From NCBI GenBank assembly GCA_002007465.1, contig LNAC01000853.1:186001-250000 (forward strand): a DNA stretch of 64,000 bases, in the 5' to 3' direction. This document shows, one piece after another, positions 33,429 to 44,999 of this stretch. How positions within the stretch are numbered: position 1 is the first letter of the stretch; every line of letters starts with the position of its first letter. Source of the DNA: Ailurus styani (taxonomy: Eukaryota; Chordata; Mammalia; Carnivora; Ailuridae). Under the pieces are notes generated by a model, which saw nothing but the letters and a program-made list of their open reading frames with translations, made no database searches and was not told where the DNA came from. The translations under genes and the position numbers were made by a program.

Positions 33429-34237
33429 GTTTAGGAGATTCTCATTAAGTCAAAAAAGAGCAGGTGAGAACCTAAGTTCAGAAGTAGGGCTAAGACATTA
33501 GTTATAAAACAGAGGCATGGACTAAATACGGTTAGAAGCCCCGAGACCCTGCCATCATAGTGTAGACACAATTGCTCTGTGCTAATGTCCCGGGGCTGCG
33601 TTTTTGAAGACCAGAAATAACTGCATAAGGACAGGAAGGGGAGGAAGAGAAGAAAAGAGAGGTAGAAAGGAAGGAAGCCAGGCACTAAGCTAAGAGTGCA
33701 GAGAGAGAGGCTGAGGAGAGCTGTGGGATCCTGTTCAGAATCGATAACGTTGCCCATGGGCCCAGACGCCGTGCAGCCCTAGAAGCCAGACACAAACCTC
33801 TTCGGTGCCGAGGGCAAGAAAAAGAGGCAGTTCTTGGGCGATTTCGTCCTTCAGATCCAACCACGTGTAAACATAAACCTTGACTTCCCACAGAAGCTTC
33901 TCCGGACTGAACCCATCACTGACAACCTGGGTATGTGGCGAGCCTCGACCTGAAGACAGCCAGCCTATGTGCTGATACACTGGCCTGGAGGTCACTGTCT
34001 CTCCTAAGTCTTGTTGAGAAATGTCCCTACATTGCAAGTGATGTTCACTCTTAATTCTCAGACCTTCACTTTCTCAGCCAGCCTTTCAGTTTAAAAATGT
34101 ATCTTGCTAACTATCAGTGGCAGAAGAACATTTAGATAGCCTCAGTGTTTTTGCTAATGTTTTTGCCTTTTGTTTCGTGAGCTTTTACATGTCTGGGACA
34201 CTTATAAAGGGGAGGGAAAAATAGGTTTCAAGCTGAA
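33429..34237. other. unique DNA with a GA-rich tract
   Basis: 33628-33720 is purine-rich. The rest is unique with nothing recognised. Confidence 0.4.
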
Positions 34238-34609
34238 ATGGCTGCTCACCTATTTTGGAATGAGCCCCTGGATACTGTGTTAGAAAATGCCTACTGTGCG
34301 CTGAGTGGTGACACTAGACAGAGCCCTTGGTACACACTGCCTGGGCATCCCAGGCTGCAAGGTCAGCTACTGGATGATCCTCTTAAGGACTTAAAGAGTA
34401 TCCAAATGAAGACTGCAGTTATTGATCGAAAGATGTGTCTTCATTCTAATCATGACAAAACATCAGTAACACCCCAAATGAGGGATCTTCTCTGTTCTCT
34501 TAAAAATGCCAATGCCCGGAAAGAAGCTCGGTTGAGGAATTGTTTCAGATTACAGAAGATCAGAGACCTAACAGCCAGACACAGTGAGCACTACTGGACA
34601 GGATCCTAG
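34238..34609 (+). other. unrecognised 123-codon open frame
   Basis: An ATG-started frame of 123 codons lies in unique DNA, outside any repeat. The predicted protein has a balanced composition and a basic C-terminal part (from about residue 90, 'NARKEARLRNCFRLQKIRD'). I do not recognise a family. There is no clear splice acceptor, an in-frame stop lies 33 bases upstream, and the sequence after the stop is AT-rich like a 3'UTR. Frames of this length arise by chance elsewhere in the window, so this is a candidate only. Confidence 0.2.
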
Positions 34610-34720
34610 ATGGAGGGAAAAGACACTGCTTGAAAGGATATTACTGAGGCAAAGGACACAGTCTGAATAGGGATTGTGACCCCGAATCAGTGCAATATGA
34701 CTTGTATCAATACAGTGCTA

Positions 34721-34915
34721 TTTTTTTTTTAAGATTTTATTTATTTCACAGAGGGAGAGAGATCACAAGGAGGCAGAGAGGCAGGCAGAGAGAGAGAGGG
34801 GGAAGCAGGCTCCCCGCTGAGCAGGGAGCCCGATGCGGGCCTCGATCCCAGGACCCTGAGATCATGACCTGAGCCGAAAGCAGAGGCTTTAACCCACTGA
34901 GCCACCCAGGCGCCC
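34721..34915 (-). mobile_element. Can-SINE, minus strand, first of two near-identical copies
   Basis: T-run, 'aagattttatttatttcaca', GA block and reversed head 'gagccacccaggcgccc'. The left TSD 'aatacagtgct' is at 34709-34719, but no TSD follows this copy; instead a single N and a second copy follow. Confidence 0.95.
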
Positions 34916-34916
34916 N
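34916..34916. other. single N joining duplicated SINE copies
   Basis: One N separates two almost identical SINE copies. The position suggests a contig join rather than a sequencing ambiguity. Confidence 0.9.
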
Positions 34917-35117
34917 TTTTTTTTTTTAAAGATTTTATTTATTTATTTCACAGAGGGAGAGAGATCACAAGGAGGCAGAGAGGCAGGCAGAGAGAGAGAG
35001 GGGGAAGCAGGCTCCCCGCTGAGCAGGGAGCCCGATGCGGGCCTCGATCCCAGGACCCTGAGATCATGACCTGAGCCGAAAGCAGAGGCTTTAACCCACT
35101 GAGCGACCCAGGCGCCC
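34917..35117 (-). mobile_element. Can-SINE, minus strand, second near-identical copy
   Basis: Differs from the first copy by a longer T-run, one extra ATTT-type unit, an extra A, and one substitution near the head ('gagcgaccc' for 'gagccaccc'). The right TSD 'aatacagtgct' is at 35118-35128. Both copies share one TSD pair, so only one insertion event is implied. Confidence 0.95.
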
Positions 35118-35128
35118 AATACAGTGCT

Positions 35129-37329
35129 CTTATATCAATGTTAAGTATGCTGAATTGAATAACTGTATTTGGTTATATTTTCAGGAAATACAAGCTAAAA
35201 TATTTAAAGATAAACTAACTCTATGCTGAAATATGTCATCTGTAAATACAGGCAATTGTTAGTGGTTTTTTCGTCATTTTTTTTTTTTGAAGAGGCAGAA
35301 AAAAGTCAAATTTGAAGTAACTGACATCACATTTAGTGCCAACTTATTTGTCATGGTAAGTCTTTAAACTCCACTATTATATGATCCCAGTAATTACTTC
35401 ATGTACAACATAATCTTAAACTGTTTCTTAATTTGCTGTGTCTTGCTCAAAAGCTGCTTTGGGAAGAAAAATGGTATTTTTGTTTTATATGGAAATGGGT
35501 AAAACAGATGGTTTATGCTTTTATTCTAATAGAATAATGCAGCTTAAATCACATAATGCCCTTTGGCTTTTTAATGAAGTCAGAAAAAATAAATTCCTGG
35601 TAGTTAATCAGAGCTTCTTACTGATCCTGCCCCTCCTTGGCAATTTTGGGGGCTGAGGTGCCTTGAGGCTAGAGGTCCTTGGGAAGCCTATCTCTCATAT
35701 ATGTTTAGTCATCAAGGGGTATTGACTTTTAGTAAGCAAGGTCAACACAAATGTTGCCTATTTGACACTAAAATATTCTTCCTTCCATTCAAATGGCAGA
35801 TGATCAAAAGGATACAAGCAAGAATATTTTGCTTGGCACGTGGCCTAAAAGTTCTAAATTTATCTATACTATTTTTGCTTCATACTCAGATTGGATTAGT
35901 TACTAGGCAACTGAAGTGTTTAATTTCATTTGCTAATAGTTACATTTTAATAGAGGCAGCCAGTGTACATGACCAACACTGCCAATACAAACACAGCCCA
36001 ACACCCAACCTCTGTTGGGCAGTAGGGTTTACTACTTCGTTCTTGCTGCAAACACTATTCATACTCTTAGGTTTTGTTTATTTGACTTTCATGTACTGGA
36101 AAAGGGGATGTCTCTTTTGGAATTATTTAATTAAAAATACTTGCTACCTGTTTGTGGCATCCTAAACCGTCTTTAAACTTGTGGTTCACAATGGCAGACC
36201 AAGCACATAGGTCTTCTTCCCACCACCAAGAAGGAAAATCAATCCTTAACAGCACTGAAAGGGCACCATCAGTGCCCCAGATTGGGGGGGTGTGAATAGA
36301 TTGATAGGAAGAATGAAAATAGTGAAAGCTGCTACCCAAAACAAGCATAGCAGTAGGCTTGGCAAAGGTAAGAGAGTCTTCCCAATGGTTAGCTGGAAAA
36401 AATCCAAATTTGGAGAGAGGGCAAACTGTTGGGGCACTTAGGAAGGAAATTATTTACAAAACAGTCTCTACACATTCAGACCAGTCTTACCCTCAGTATG
36501 CAGAAGGCTGGATGTGGTTTGCTATGGGAGTGACTCCTAAGGAATGCTGGAAATTGGACTAGGATGGGTTGAGGGGCTCTTCTCTCAGATACTGAGTCTA
36601 AAACATTAGCCAGAGGGCAGCACAGGTACCTCAAAAGGCAAGAGTTGGGGGGACGAAGAGCAAAAGAGAAACACAACTCTGCCCAGGTGTGGGCTATGGG
36701 AAACGTTTCCACCTCAGGGTAAAGCTTCCCAATGGGGCCTCATGTGGGGCCCCAGCTGGCCTGGCTGCCTTCTTTCCAGGCACCCTGAAGGTAAATCTCC
36801 TGTCATGCCATTCATTAATGGACATGTGCGTCTCAGTCATTGTTTCCTTCAGAGGAGAGATCTACAGTAGAAACCAAGGCATATGTTTGCTGAGGAAAAA
36901 CCCATCCACATATTTTTGCATTTAAAACGTGAACAGACAAGCAAGAATTATGAGGCCCTTGAGGAAACCATTTGCACAACAGAGAAAGATGAAAATAACC
37001 TGAGCTGGACTCCAGTGCAGAGAAGGGAAGGTACAGAGACAGAGAGACACATACGTACTGCATGGACACACACACGGCGCACTCTGGCTGACACCAGAGA
37101 TGACGCACTGATGACACAGGAACAGGCAACTGTGAGAATGGAGCAATCAGACAGCAAGAGGCAGTCCTTGGAAATAAAAAACAGGTAAAAATGGGCTACA
37201 GATTTTGTCCCGTAGAGAAGAGGGGAGGTTACAAACTCAGATTAAAATTCTATTTCCCTGTCAATGATGAGAATTAAGTGCTCCGCTTTAAACAACTAAA
37301 GAAAAATAGAAGTTAGAACTTCCAAAGCA
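35129..37329. other. AT-rich unique DNA, nothing recognised
   Basis: Composition shifts to AT-rich. A 154-codon frame at 35701-36165 resembles nothing. The part after 36200 may include L1 5' sequence, but I cannot support a boundary. Confidence 0.4.
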
Positions 37330-38830
37330 CCAAAGGGGGAAAATGTTATTAACAATAAAGGGAGATAGGGAGAGAAACAGTGAGAAGCATGTGAAGTGGA
37401 CAATGAAAATAAACGACAGGGATGAGCCTAAATATATAGATATTTATAATAAATATGAGCAGTTTAATTCTTTTAAAAGATATACTTTCAGATGAGAAAT
37501 ATGTAGATCTGAGCTGTGTGTTAGTTAAAAAATTTTTAAATGGCACAAAAATAGAATGACTGGAGATAAACGTAGTAAGTGCTACCAAAAAGAAATGCAA
37601 ACCGAAAACCACAATGAGATATGACTTTACACCTGTCAGAATGGGTAGTACCAAAAAGAAAAGAAACGACAAGGATGTGGAGAAAAAGGAACTCTTATGC
37701 ACTATTGAATCACTATGTTGTACATAACCAACTAATATAACATTGTGTCAATTTCTCCAATAATAACAAAAAAAAACCCCAAAAATTCAGTATTAACATC
37801 AGACAAAAATAGAATACAACGCCAAAAGCAAGGGAATATTTTATATGCATTAAGGATACAAACCAGGAGATAGTAATAGTCAGAAACTTTTTTTACTAAA
37901 CAACACAGCATGGATCTATGTAACAAGTGTTAGAAATGTAAGAAGAAACTATTAAATTCATGATCATAGTGGGAAACTTTCACACATATTCCTCAAAAAT
38001 TGACAGGTGGAGTAGACAAAAATATAGGTAAGAGTATAGATGATTTGAATACACAATCATCAAACTAGATGAATTTCATATTTAAACTCAGTTCTCAACT
38101 AACAGAAAATGCATTCAAATTTCCATGGAACACAAAAAAATCTGACCAGGTATTTGGCCAGAAATAAAATCTCAGTAAAACTTTTAAAAGATAAACACTA
38201 CAGGTCTCTTGGAACTCTAACCCAAAGGTAATTTATAAAAGAAAATCAAAGCTGAAATTAGCATATAGCAATGAATCATCATGAGAGCACTCAGCTCAAA
38301 ACCTATGGGGTGCCTTAAAGAGGGACTTCAAGTTTAAAATGCATTTGGAAACAAAAGATTGAAAATGAACTAAACAATCATCTCAGTAAATTAAAAAAAA
38401 AGAGCTAAATATAGTAGAATAAAGGGAATCAATAAAGATAAAAACAGGAACTGATGAAATAGAAAGTAAAAAAGTCAGTTTGATTATTAAAACCAAAAGA
38501 TGTTTGAAGGTCAAAAAAAGAGACCAGTCTGATAAAAAAAGATAAACAGAACAAAAATTAGGAATAATAGAGAATATAACTATAGACATAGATTTTATTT
38601 CAAAATTATTAGAGAATATATGTAAGAATTCCAATAAATTTGAAAAAAAATTGAAACAAAATTGAAAGTAGAAATAATTTTCTAGGAACATATAAACTAT
38701 TAAAATGACTCAATAAGAGGGAAAAAAACCCTGAAAAGATCAGTAACTATTAGAAAAGAAAATTGGAAATGTAGTCAAAAATCCCCCACCTCTAACCCCT
38801 AGCAACCAGGTCCCAGACCCAGATGTATTT
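37330..38830 (+). repeat. old L1M, copy A, ORF2 N-terminal half
   Basis: 'gggatgagcctaaatatata', 'gatatactttcagatgagaa', 'gtattaacatcagacaaaaa' and 'caggaactgatgaaatagaa' follow the order of ORF2 in old L1 families. Stops and indels are throughout. A shorter L1 insertion interrupts it at 37593-37778. Confidence 0.65.
37593..37778 (+). mobile_element. short internally deleted L1 copy inside copy A
   Basis: An ORF2-end segment ('accacaatgagatatgactt', 'ggatgtggagaaaaaggaac', 'cactattg') runs directly into a carnivore L1 3' tail ('aatcactatgttgtacata', 'ctaatataacattgtgtca') and an A-rich end. The several hundred bases that normally lie between are missing. No clear TSD is seen. Confidence 0.6.
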
Positions 38831-39289
38831 ACTACTTACTTTTTTTTTTTACTTTAACAACCTTTAAAATTTAAAGTACATATTAGTTCCTATGTTAGAC
38901 ATCTATAGAACATAGAAAATATGTAAAGATTCTCAATTTATTCTATAAAGCAAGTATAAATATAAAGCAGGTATTGAAAAATGGGTAACATGACACTAAA
39001 ATAACAAAGTGCAGATGAGAGTTCAATAACTGAAAATGCCGATTAAAGCCAAGACATTTAATAGTAAGAAATTTAATGTTTAATAGGAAATTTTGTATTA
39101 ATTTGATATAGCGACCATAGGGAGTGGTCCAAGGCAGTGTGGAGAACATATATCCCATCTAAAAGAGGTTATCGGTTTGGTGTACAGCAGGGATTAGAAG
39201 CACAATCTTATTAATCCATATATAAGCAAAAATTCTAAATATAATAAAAAACCAAAATTAGTAATTTCAAAATCAGTAATTTCAACAGG
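38831..39289. other. AT-rich sequence between two old L1 copies
   Basis: Probably more L1 or unique AT-rich DNA; the wording is too diverged to place. Confidence 0.35.
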
Positions 39290-39364
39290 GGAGGGTAAAA
39301 GAATCCAAAGAGAAGTAAGGTTTTTGTATTTCATTCAAACTGGTGAAATGTTGATACCAACAGA

Positions 39365-39530
39365 CCATGATAAATTACATATATGTACACATCCACATGT
39401 GCACACATACGTACATACTTATGTAATTGTATTAATAAGTATGTATTAATTAATTAATCAATTAATAAGTAAGTAATTGTATGTAATAAGTATGTATTAC
39501 TTATGTAATATCTAGACAAACCATTTCAAA
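39365..39530. repeat. AT-rich internal duplication
   Basis: Words such as 'gtaattgtattaataagtat' and 'gtatgtaataagtatgtatt' recur within 100 bp, with TTAA/ATTA runs. It looks like a decayed local duplication within copy B. Confidence 0.6.
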
Positions 39531-40276
39531 AATGCTACAGATAAATCAAAAGTCAAAATGGAAAAAAATATTTAAGTAACCCAGAGAAAGGAAAAAGAAA
39601 ACAGGGAAATAAGAGTACAAACAAAAGAAAAATAAAATGGCCAATTTAAGACATAACATATCGATACTTAAATTAAATATACCAATTAAAAGAAACTGGC
39701 AAAGTGAATAAAGAAGCATGACCCAACTATATACAGTCTACAGGAAATTTACTTCAAATATAATAATAAAGATAGATTAAAAGTACAAGGATAGAAAAAG
39801 ACCTATCATGCAATCCATCAAAACCTAGTAGGAGTGGCTATATTGATATCAGATGAAGTAGGCGTCATAGCAAAGAAAATTATATGCTATATTACTATAC
39901 CAAAATTACCATACCATAGCAAAGAGGTGAATATTACATAATGGTAGAAGGGTCACTCTATCAAGAAAATATAGTATATCCTGAATGTGTATGAACCAAA
40001 CAATAGAGCTGCAAATATGAGAACCAAAAACTGACAGAACCCAAAGGAGAAACAGAGAAATCCAAAATTATAGTTGGAGACTTAAACATCCCTCTTTCAA
40101 CAGTTGACAGAAAAAATAGGCAGAAAAGCAGCAAGGAGAGAGGGACCTCAACAACATCATCCCCCAACAGGATTGAATCAACATTTACAGTACACTTCAC
40201 CTGACGATAGCAGAATACACACTCTTTTCAAATGCCTGCAGAAAATACTCAAGGAAAAATAATACCTAGAGCCAAA

Positions 40277-40278
<2 letters not shown>

Positions 40279-40330
<52 letters not shown>
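40279..40330. repeat. (AC)26 microsatellite
   Basis: Fifty-two bases of uninterrupted AC within the old L1 relic. Likely polymorphic. Confidence 0.98.
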
Positions 40331-40333
<3 letters not shown>

Positions 40334-40740
40334 GGAAGCCAGAAATAAATAGCAGAAAGGTAATTCTAAACACTCGTAACTAACTAAACGAAAGGCTCCT
40401 GAGTGATACATGGTTAAAAGAGGAAGTCTCAAGGGAAATAAAATAAAACATGCTGAGCTGAATTAAAATGAAAAAAACCCAACATATCAAAAATCTGTGA
40501 GACACAGCTAATGCAGCACAAGGAGGGAAATTCATAGCACTAAAATTCTTGTTTTAGAAAAGAGGAAAAGTCCTAAATAATAATAAACTAAGCTCCCACT
40601 TCAAGAACTGAAGAAAAGAGGAACAAAATAAACCCAAAGCAAGCAGAATAAAGGATATAATAAAGAACAGAAACCAGTGAAATTTTAAATAAAGGAAATA
40701 AAAAACAAAAAAAATCTGGTTCTTTAAAAAGATCAGGAAA

Positions 40741-40889
40741 GGGGCTCCTGGGTGGCTCAGTGGGTTAAGCCTCTGCCTTCGGCTCAGGTCATGATCTCAG
40801 GGTCCTGGGATCGAGGCCTGCATCGGGCTCCCTCCTTGGCAGGCAGCCTGCTTCCTCCTCTCTCTCTGCCTGCCTCTCTGCCTACTTGT

Positions 40890-40931
<42 letters not shown>

Positions 40932-40974
40932 AAATAAATAAATAAATAAAATCTTTTAAAAAAATTAAAAAAAT
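40741..40974 (+). mobile_element. Can-SINE, plus strand, young, with long CT block
   Basis: Intact head and body, followed by a pure (CT)n of about 40 bases (roughly 40889-40928), then (AAAT)n and an A-rich tail. The 15-bp TSD 'aaaaagatcaggaaa' at 40726-40740 and 40975-40989 is perfect. It splits the old L1 ORF2. Confidence 0.97.
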
Positions 40975-41120
40975 AAAAAGATCAGGAAAATGGACAGATC
41001 TCTTAGCAAGACTGACAAAGCAAAAAAGAAAAAAATCCCACAAATTACCAATATCATAAATTAAAACAAAGGATATTACTATATAACCTGAAAACATCAA
41101 AAGGATAATAAGGGATTACT

Positions 41121-41360
41121 ATGAATAACTCTATACACATAAATTTGACAACTCAGACACAGTGGACCAATTCCTCAAAAAACACCTACTACCACAAACT
41201 CACCCAATATGAAATAGACAACATGGATAGCCCCATAAATATTAAGGAAATTGAATTTGTAATTTTAAATCTCCCAAAAAAGGAATTTCCTGGGCTACAT
41301 GATTTCTTAGGAGCTACCAAAGAAGAATTAACACCAATTGTACAGTTTCTCTTCCAGTGA
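41121..41360 (+). pseudogene. L1 ORF2 reverse-transcriptase-region remnant
   Basis: Seventy-nine codons stay open and include 'IKEIEFVILNLPKKEFPG' and 'KEELTPI', the recognisable segment just before and within the start of the L1 ORF2 reverse transcriptase domain. The following frame breaks, and no catalytic FADD-type motif is readable. It has no activity. Confidence 0.75.
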
Positions 41361-42434
41361 GGAGAAGAGGAAGAAATGCTTCTTCATTTATCTTATGAAG
41401 CCAACATTATCCTAATAACAAAACCAGACAGGGACAGACAGTATAAAGAAGATCACTAGAAAATAATACCCTTCATAAAAATAGATGCAAAACTCCTTAA
41501 CAAATATTAGCAAATAGAATTCAGCAACATATAAAAGGAATTATATACACTATGACCAAATGGGGTTTATTCTAGAGGTTAAGCTGGTCAGTATTAAAAT
41601 ATCAATGTAGTTCACCACATTAACAGGCTAAAGAAATTACATGACCATATCCATGTGTTAAAACCATCTGACAACATTCAACACCCATTTCTGATATAAA
41701 CACTCAGAAAAATAGGAATTGAGGGGAACTTGCTTAACTTGATAAAAAGCATCTACAAACTACTGTACAGGTAATATTATACTTCATGGTGAAAGACTGA
41801 ATGCTTTCCCCATAAAATGGCAAAAGGCAAGGATGACTACTTTCACCACTCCTGTTCAAGAACTACTAGAAGTTCTTGCCTGTGCAATAAGGCAAGAAAA
41901 AAGAAATGTATAAAGGGCAAAAATGAAGAAATAAAACTGTATTTCTAGATGACATGAGATTGCATAGAAAATTCCAACAAATCTAAAAACAGGAACAAAA
42001 ATGAACAAACAACTAGAACTTGGAAGGAATATCAGCAAGTTCACAGAATACTAGATAAATACAATAAACATTCAAGAATCAACTGTATTTTTTGGTATGC
42101 TACCAGTGAACATTGGTGAATGCTAAATTTAAAATTCAATACCATTTAATAGTACTCAAAAAAAGAGTTTTACATGTAAATGTAATAAAACATGTATAGA
42201 ACTTGGATGCCAAAACCCTCAAAATGCTAATAAAAGAAATCAAAGATCTAAATAAATAAGAGACATACTGTGCTCATGGATTTGAAAACTCAACAGAGTG
42301 AAGATGTCAATTCTGCCCAAGCCGATACAAGTTTAATGCAGTTCTTAACAAAAATCTTGTATTTTGTAAATATAGACAAAGTTATTCTAAAATTCTTCTG
42401 TAAAGGCAAAATTATTAAAATGGCTAAAACAATT

Positions 42435-42629
42435 TTTTTTAAAGATTATTTATTTATTTATTTGACAGAGAGAGAGATCACAAGTAGGCAGAGAGGCAGG
42501 CAGAGAGAGCGGGGGAAGCAGGCTCTCTGCTGAGCAGAGAGCCTGACGTGGGCCTCGATTCCAGGACCCTGGAATCCTGACCTGAGCCGAAGGCAGAGGA
42601 TTAACCCACTCAGCCACCCAGGTGCCCCT
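42435..42629 (-). mobile_element. Can-SINE, minus strand
   Basis: T-run, 'aaagattatttatttattta', GA block, and reversed head 'cagccacccaggtgcccc'. TSD 'gctaaaacaatt' at 42423-42434 and 42630-42641 is perfect. It splits the ORF2 region of old L1 copy B. Confidence 0.96.
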
Positions 42630-44149
42630 GCTAAAACAATTCTTAAAAGGAATCAAATGAGAAAAAACAAACTACCTGTTTCAAGACTTGGTATAGAGCC
42701 ACAGTAACCCAACACTGTGTGGTATTGGTGGAGGGAAGAAATAGAGAACTCAACTAATTCCATATTATTGCCCAGCTGATTTTTGACCTTTAAAGGTGTA
42801 ACAGTAAATCAGTGGAGGAAGGATGACCTTTTCAGCAAGTGGTGCTGGAGTAACTGGACATCAATAAACAAAAGCAAAATGAACCTCAACTTAAACCTCA
42901 TAACTTATACAAAAATTAACTCAAAATGGATGATGGACTTAATTATAAAATGTAAAACCATAAAACTTAAAAAAAAATCTAAGAGAAAACCTTTGGGATC
43001 TGGGGCTAGGCAAAGAATCCTCAGATGTGGCATGACACCATAAAAGAAAACAAGTTGATAATTGGACTTTAACAAAATAAAACCCTTCTGTTATACAGGC
43101 TGGGAGAAAATATTTGGAAGGCATACATCCTACAAAGGATTATTATCTAGACTATACAAGGAACTCTCTAAGCTCGATATTAAAATGACAAGCAATCCAA
43201 GTAAAAAATGGGCAAAAGAATGAACAGATAGATATTTCACTGAAGAGGGTATTTGGAGAACAAATAAGTAAAGGAAAAAATGTTCAACACAATTATTCAT
43301 TGGGGAAATTCATATTGAGACCATGATGAGATATCACCATACACCTCTTAGTGCAGATAAAATAGATATAGTGACAGCACAAAATGCTGGAAAGGATGTA
43401 GAGAAATCTTTCATACATTGCCCATGAGAATGCACCAATGGTATGGCCACTCTGGAAAACAGTCTAGCAGTTTCTTCAAAAAATAAACACATACTTTCTT
43501 TATGATCCAGCAGTTGTACTCCTGGGCATTTGTCCCAGAAAAATTAAAACATGTTCACACAAAAACCTGTCCACAATTGTTACAGCAGTCTTCTTTGTGA
43601 TAGCCTCAACTGGAAACAACCAAAATGTCCCTCCAAAATGGTGAAACAAATTGTGGCACATCTGTACCATGGAATACTACCAACAGTAAAAAGGAACAAG
43701 CGATTAATACAACAATGTGGATGGATCTCAAGGGCATTAAACTGAGTAAAAAAGCAATTAGAAAGTTCACATAATGAATGATACCACTTGTATAACATTC
43801 TCAAAGGGACAAAATTACAGAGGTGGAGAACAGGTTGGAGACAGGTCGCCAGGGGTTAAGCACGGTTAAGGGGGCTGGGGATGTGTGTGACTACAAAGGG
43901 GTAGTACAAGGAGATCATTGGGATGCCATACAGCTCTTGATCTTGACTGTGGGTAGGGTTACACAAATCTATATATGTGATTTTGTATGGCTTGTCTTGA
44001 TAAGGTACTATGGGTGTATAAAATACAACCATGAGGGGAAACTGAGGAAATGATGCACTGGACCTCTCTGTATTCTCTTCACAACTTTCAACGAATATAT
44101 AATTTTTCCTAAATAAAAACGTTTTTTGTTTTGTTTTGTTTTTTAAGTT

Positions 44150-44285
44150 ACTAAAGTTTAGAATACAAACTACCTGAGATCAGGGACCTTATTGGTATCT
44201 GGGTGTTTTATCCTTAGCCCCTAAACAGAGACTGATCCTTAGCAGGTGCTCAATGAACACTTGGGAACTGGATGAATATTTCTGT
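44150..44285 (+). repeat. L2 3' end, plus strand
   Basis: 'aactacctgagatcagggac', 'ttatccttagcccctaaaca', 'agcaggtgctcaatgaacac' and 'gaactggatgaat' follow the L2 3' end in order. Confidence 0.75.
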
Positions 44286-44423
44286 AATAGAGTCCCATTT
44301 CTGTTCTCCAAGGACCATGATTATAAATGGTGGATGTCTGGAAACAAACACCACATGGTGAACCACCGATGGTATTTTCCAGAGATGGGACAGAGATGGG
44401 AAGAGACAAAGTTGGGAGGAGGT
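44286..44423. other. unique DNA
   Basis: Nothing recognised. Confidence 0.35.
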
Positions 44424-44440
44424 GAGAAAAGGGAAATCTT

Positions 44441-44637
44441 TTTTTTTTTTTTTTTAAAGACTTTATTTATTTCACAGCGGGAGAGAGATCACAAGGAGGC
44501 AGAGTCAGGCAGAGAGAGGGGGGGAAGCAGGCTCTCTGCTGAGCAGGGAGCCCGATGCGGGCCTCGATCCCAGGACCCTGGGATCATGACCTGAGCCGAA
44601 AGCAGAGGCTTTAACCCACTGAGCCACCCAGGCGCCC
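44441..44637 (-). mobile_element. Can-SINE, minus strand, young
   Basis: Long T-run, 'aagactttatttatttcaca', GA block and intact reversed head. The 17-bp TSD 'gagaaaagggaaatctt' at 44424-44440 and 44638-44654 is perfect. The GA block shares 'gatcacaaggaggcagag' with the 34.7-kb copies, so they probably share a subfamily. Confidence 0.97.
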
Positions 44638-44798
44638 GAGAAAAGGGAAATCTTATTACTAATGCAGGAATACACAGAATATGGAGCTAAGTTTTTCATT
44701 CATTTCCTCCTCCATCATTCCAAAAGAGGATCTTCCTTACCTTAATGGTTTTTTAAAAACTATAACACATGCTTAGTCTTAAGAAAAAAGCAAAAATA

Positions 44799-44999
44799 TG
44801 GGGCACCTGGGTGGCTCAGTCGTTAAGCGTCTGCCTTCGGCTCAGGTCATGATCCTAGAGTCCTGGGATCAGGCCCGCATCCGGCTTCCTGCTCTGTTGG
44901 AAGCCTGCTTCTCCCTCTCTCACTCCCCCTGCTTGTGTGTCCCTCTCTCACTGTGTTTCTCTCTGTCAAATAAATAAATAAAATCTTAAAAAAAAAATA
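44799..44999 (+). mobile_element. Can-SINE, plus strand
   Basis: Head 'ggggcacctgggtggctcag', CT block of the 'ccctgcttgtgtgtccctct' type, (AAAT)n and A tail. The 16-bp TSD 'gaaaaaagcaaaaata' at 44783-44798 and 45000-45015 is perfect. It lies only about 160 bp from the oppositely oriented 44.4-kb SINE. Confidence 0.96.

Larger units (their letters stand above)
39290..44135 (+). repeat. old L1M/L1ME-type, copy B, ORF2 and 3'UTR
   Basis: A long relic in order: pre-ORF2 sequence ('cagaccatgataaattacat'), ORF2 start ('catgacccaactatatacag', 'ggagtggctatattgatatc'), reverse-transcriptase part (41121-41700), ORF2 end ('accacaatg'-like block near 43320), and a 3'UTR ('aggtggagaacaggttggag', 'gactacaaaggggtagtac', 'gggttacacaaatctatata') ending in an A-rich tail. 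Two SINEs and an AC microsatellite interrupt it. All frames are broken. Confidence 0.75.

Noticed and set aside
35701..36165. 154-codon open frame
   Set aside because: AT-rich sequence with a hydrophobic, low-information translation and no recognised family; length alone is not evidence here.
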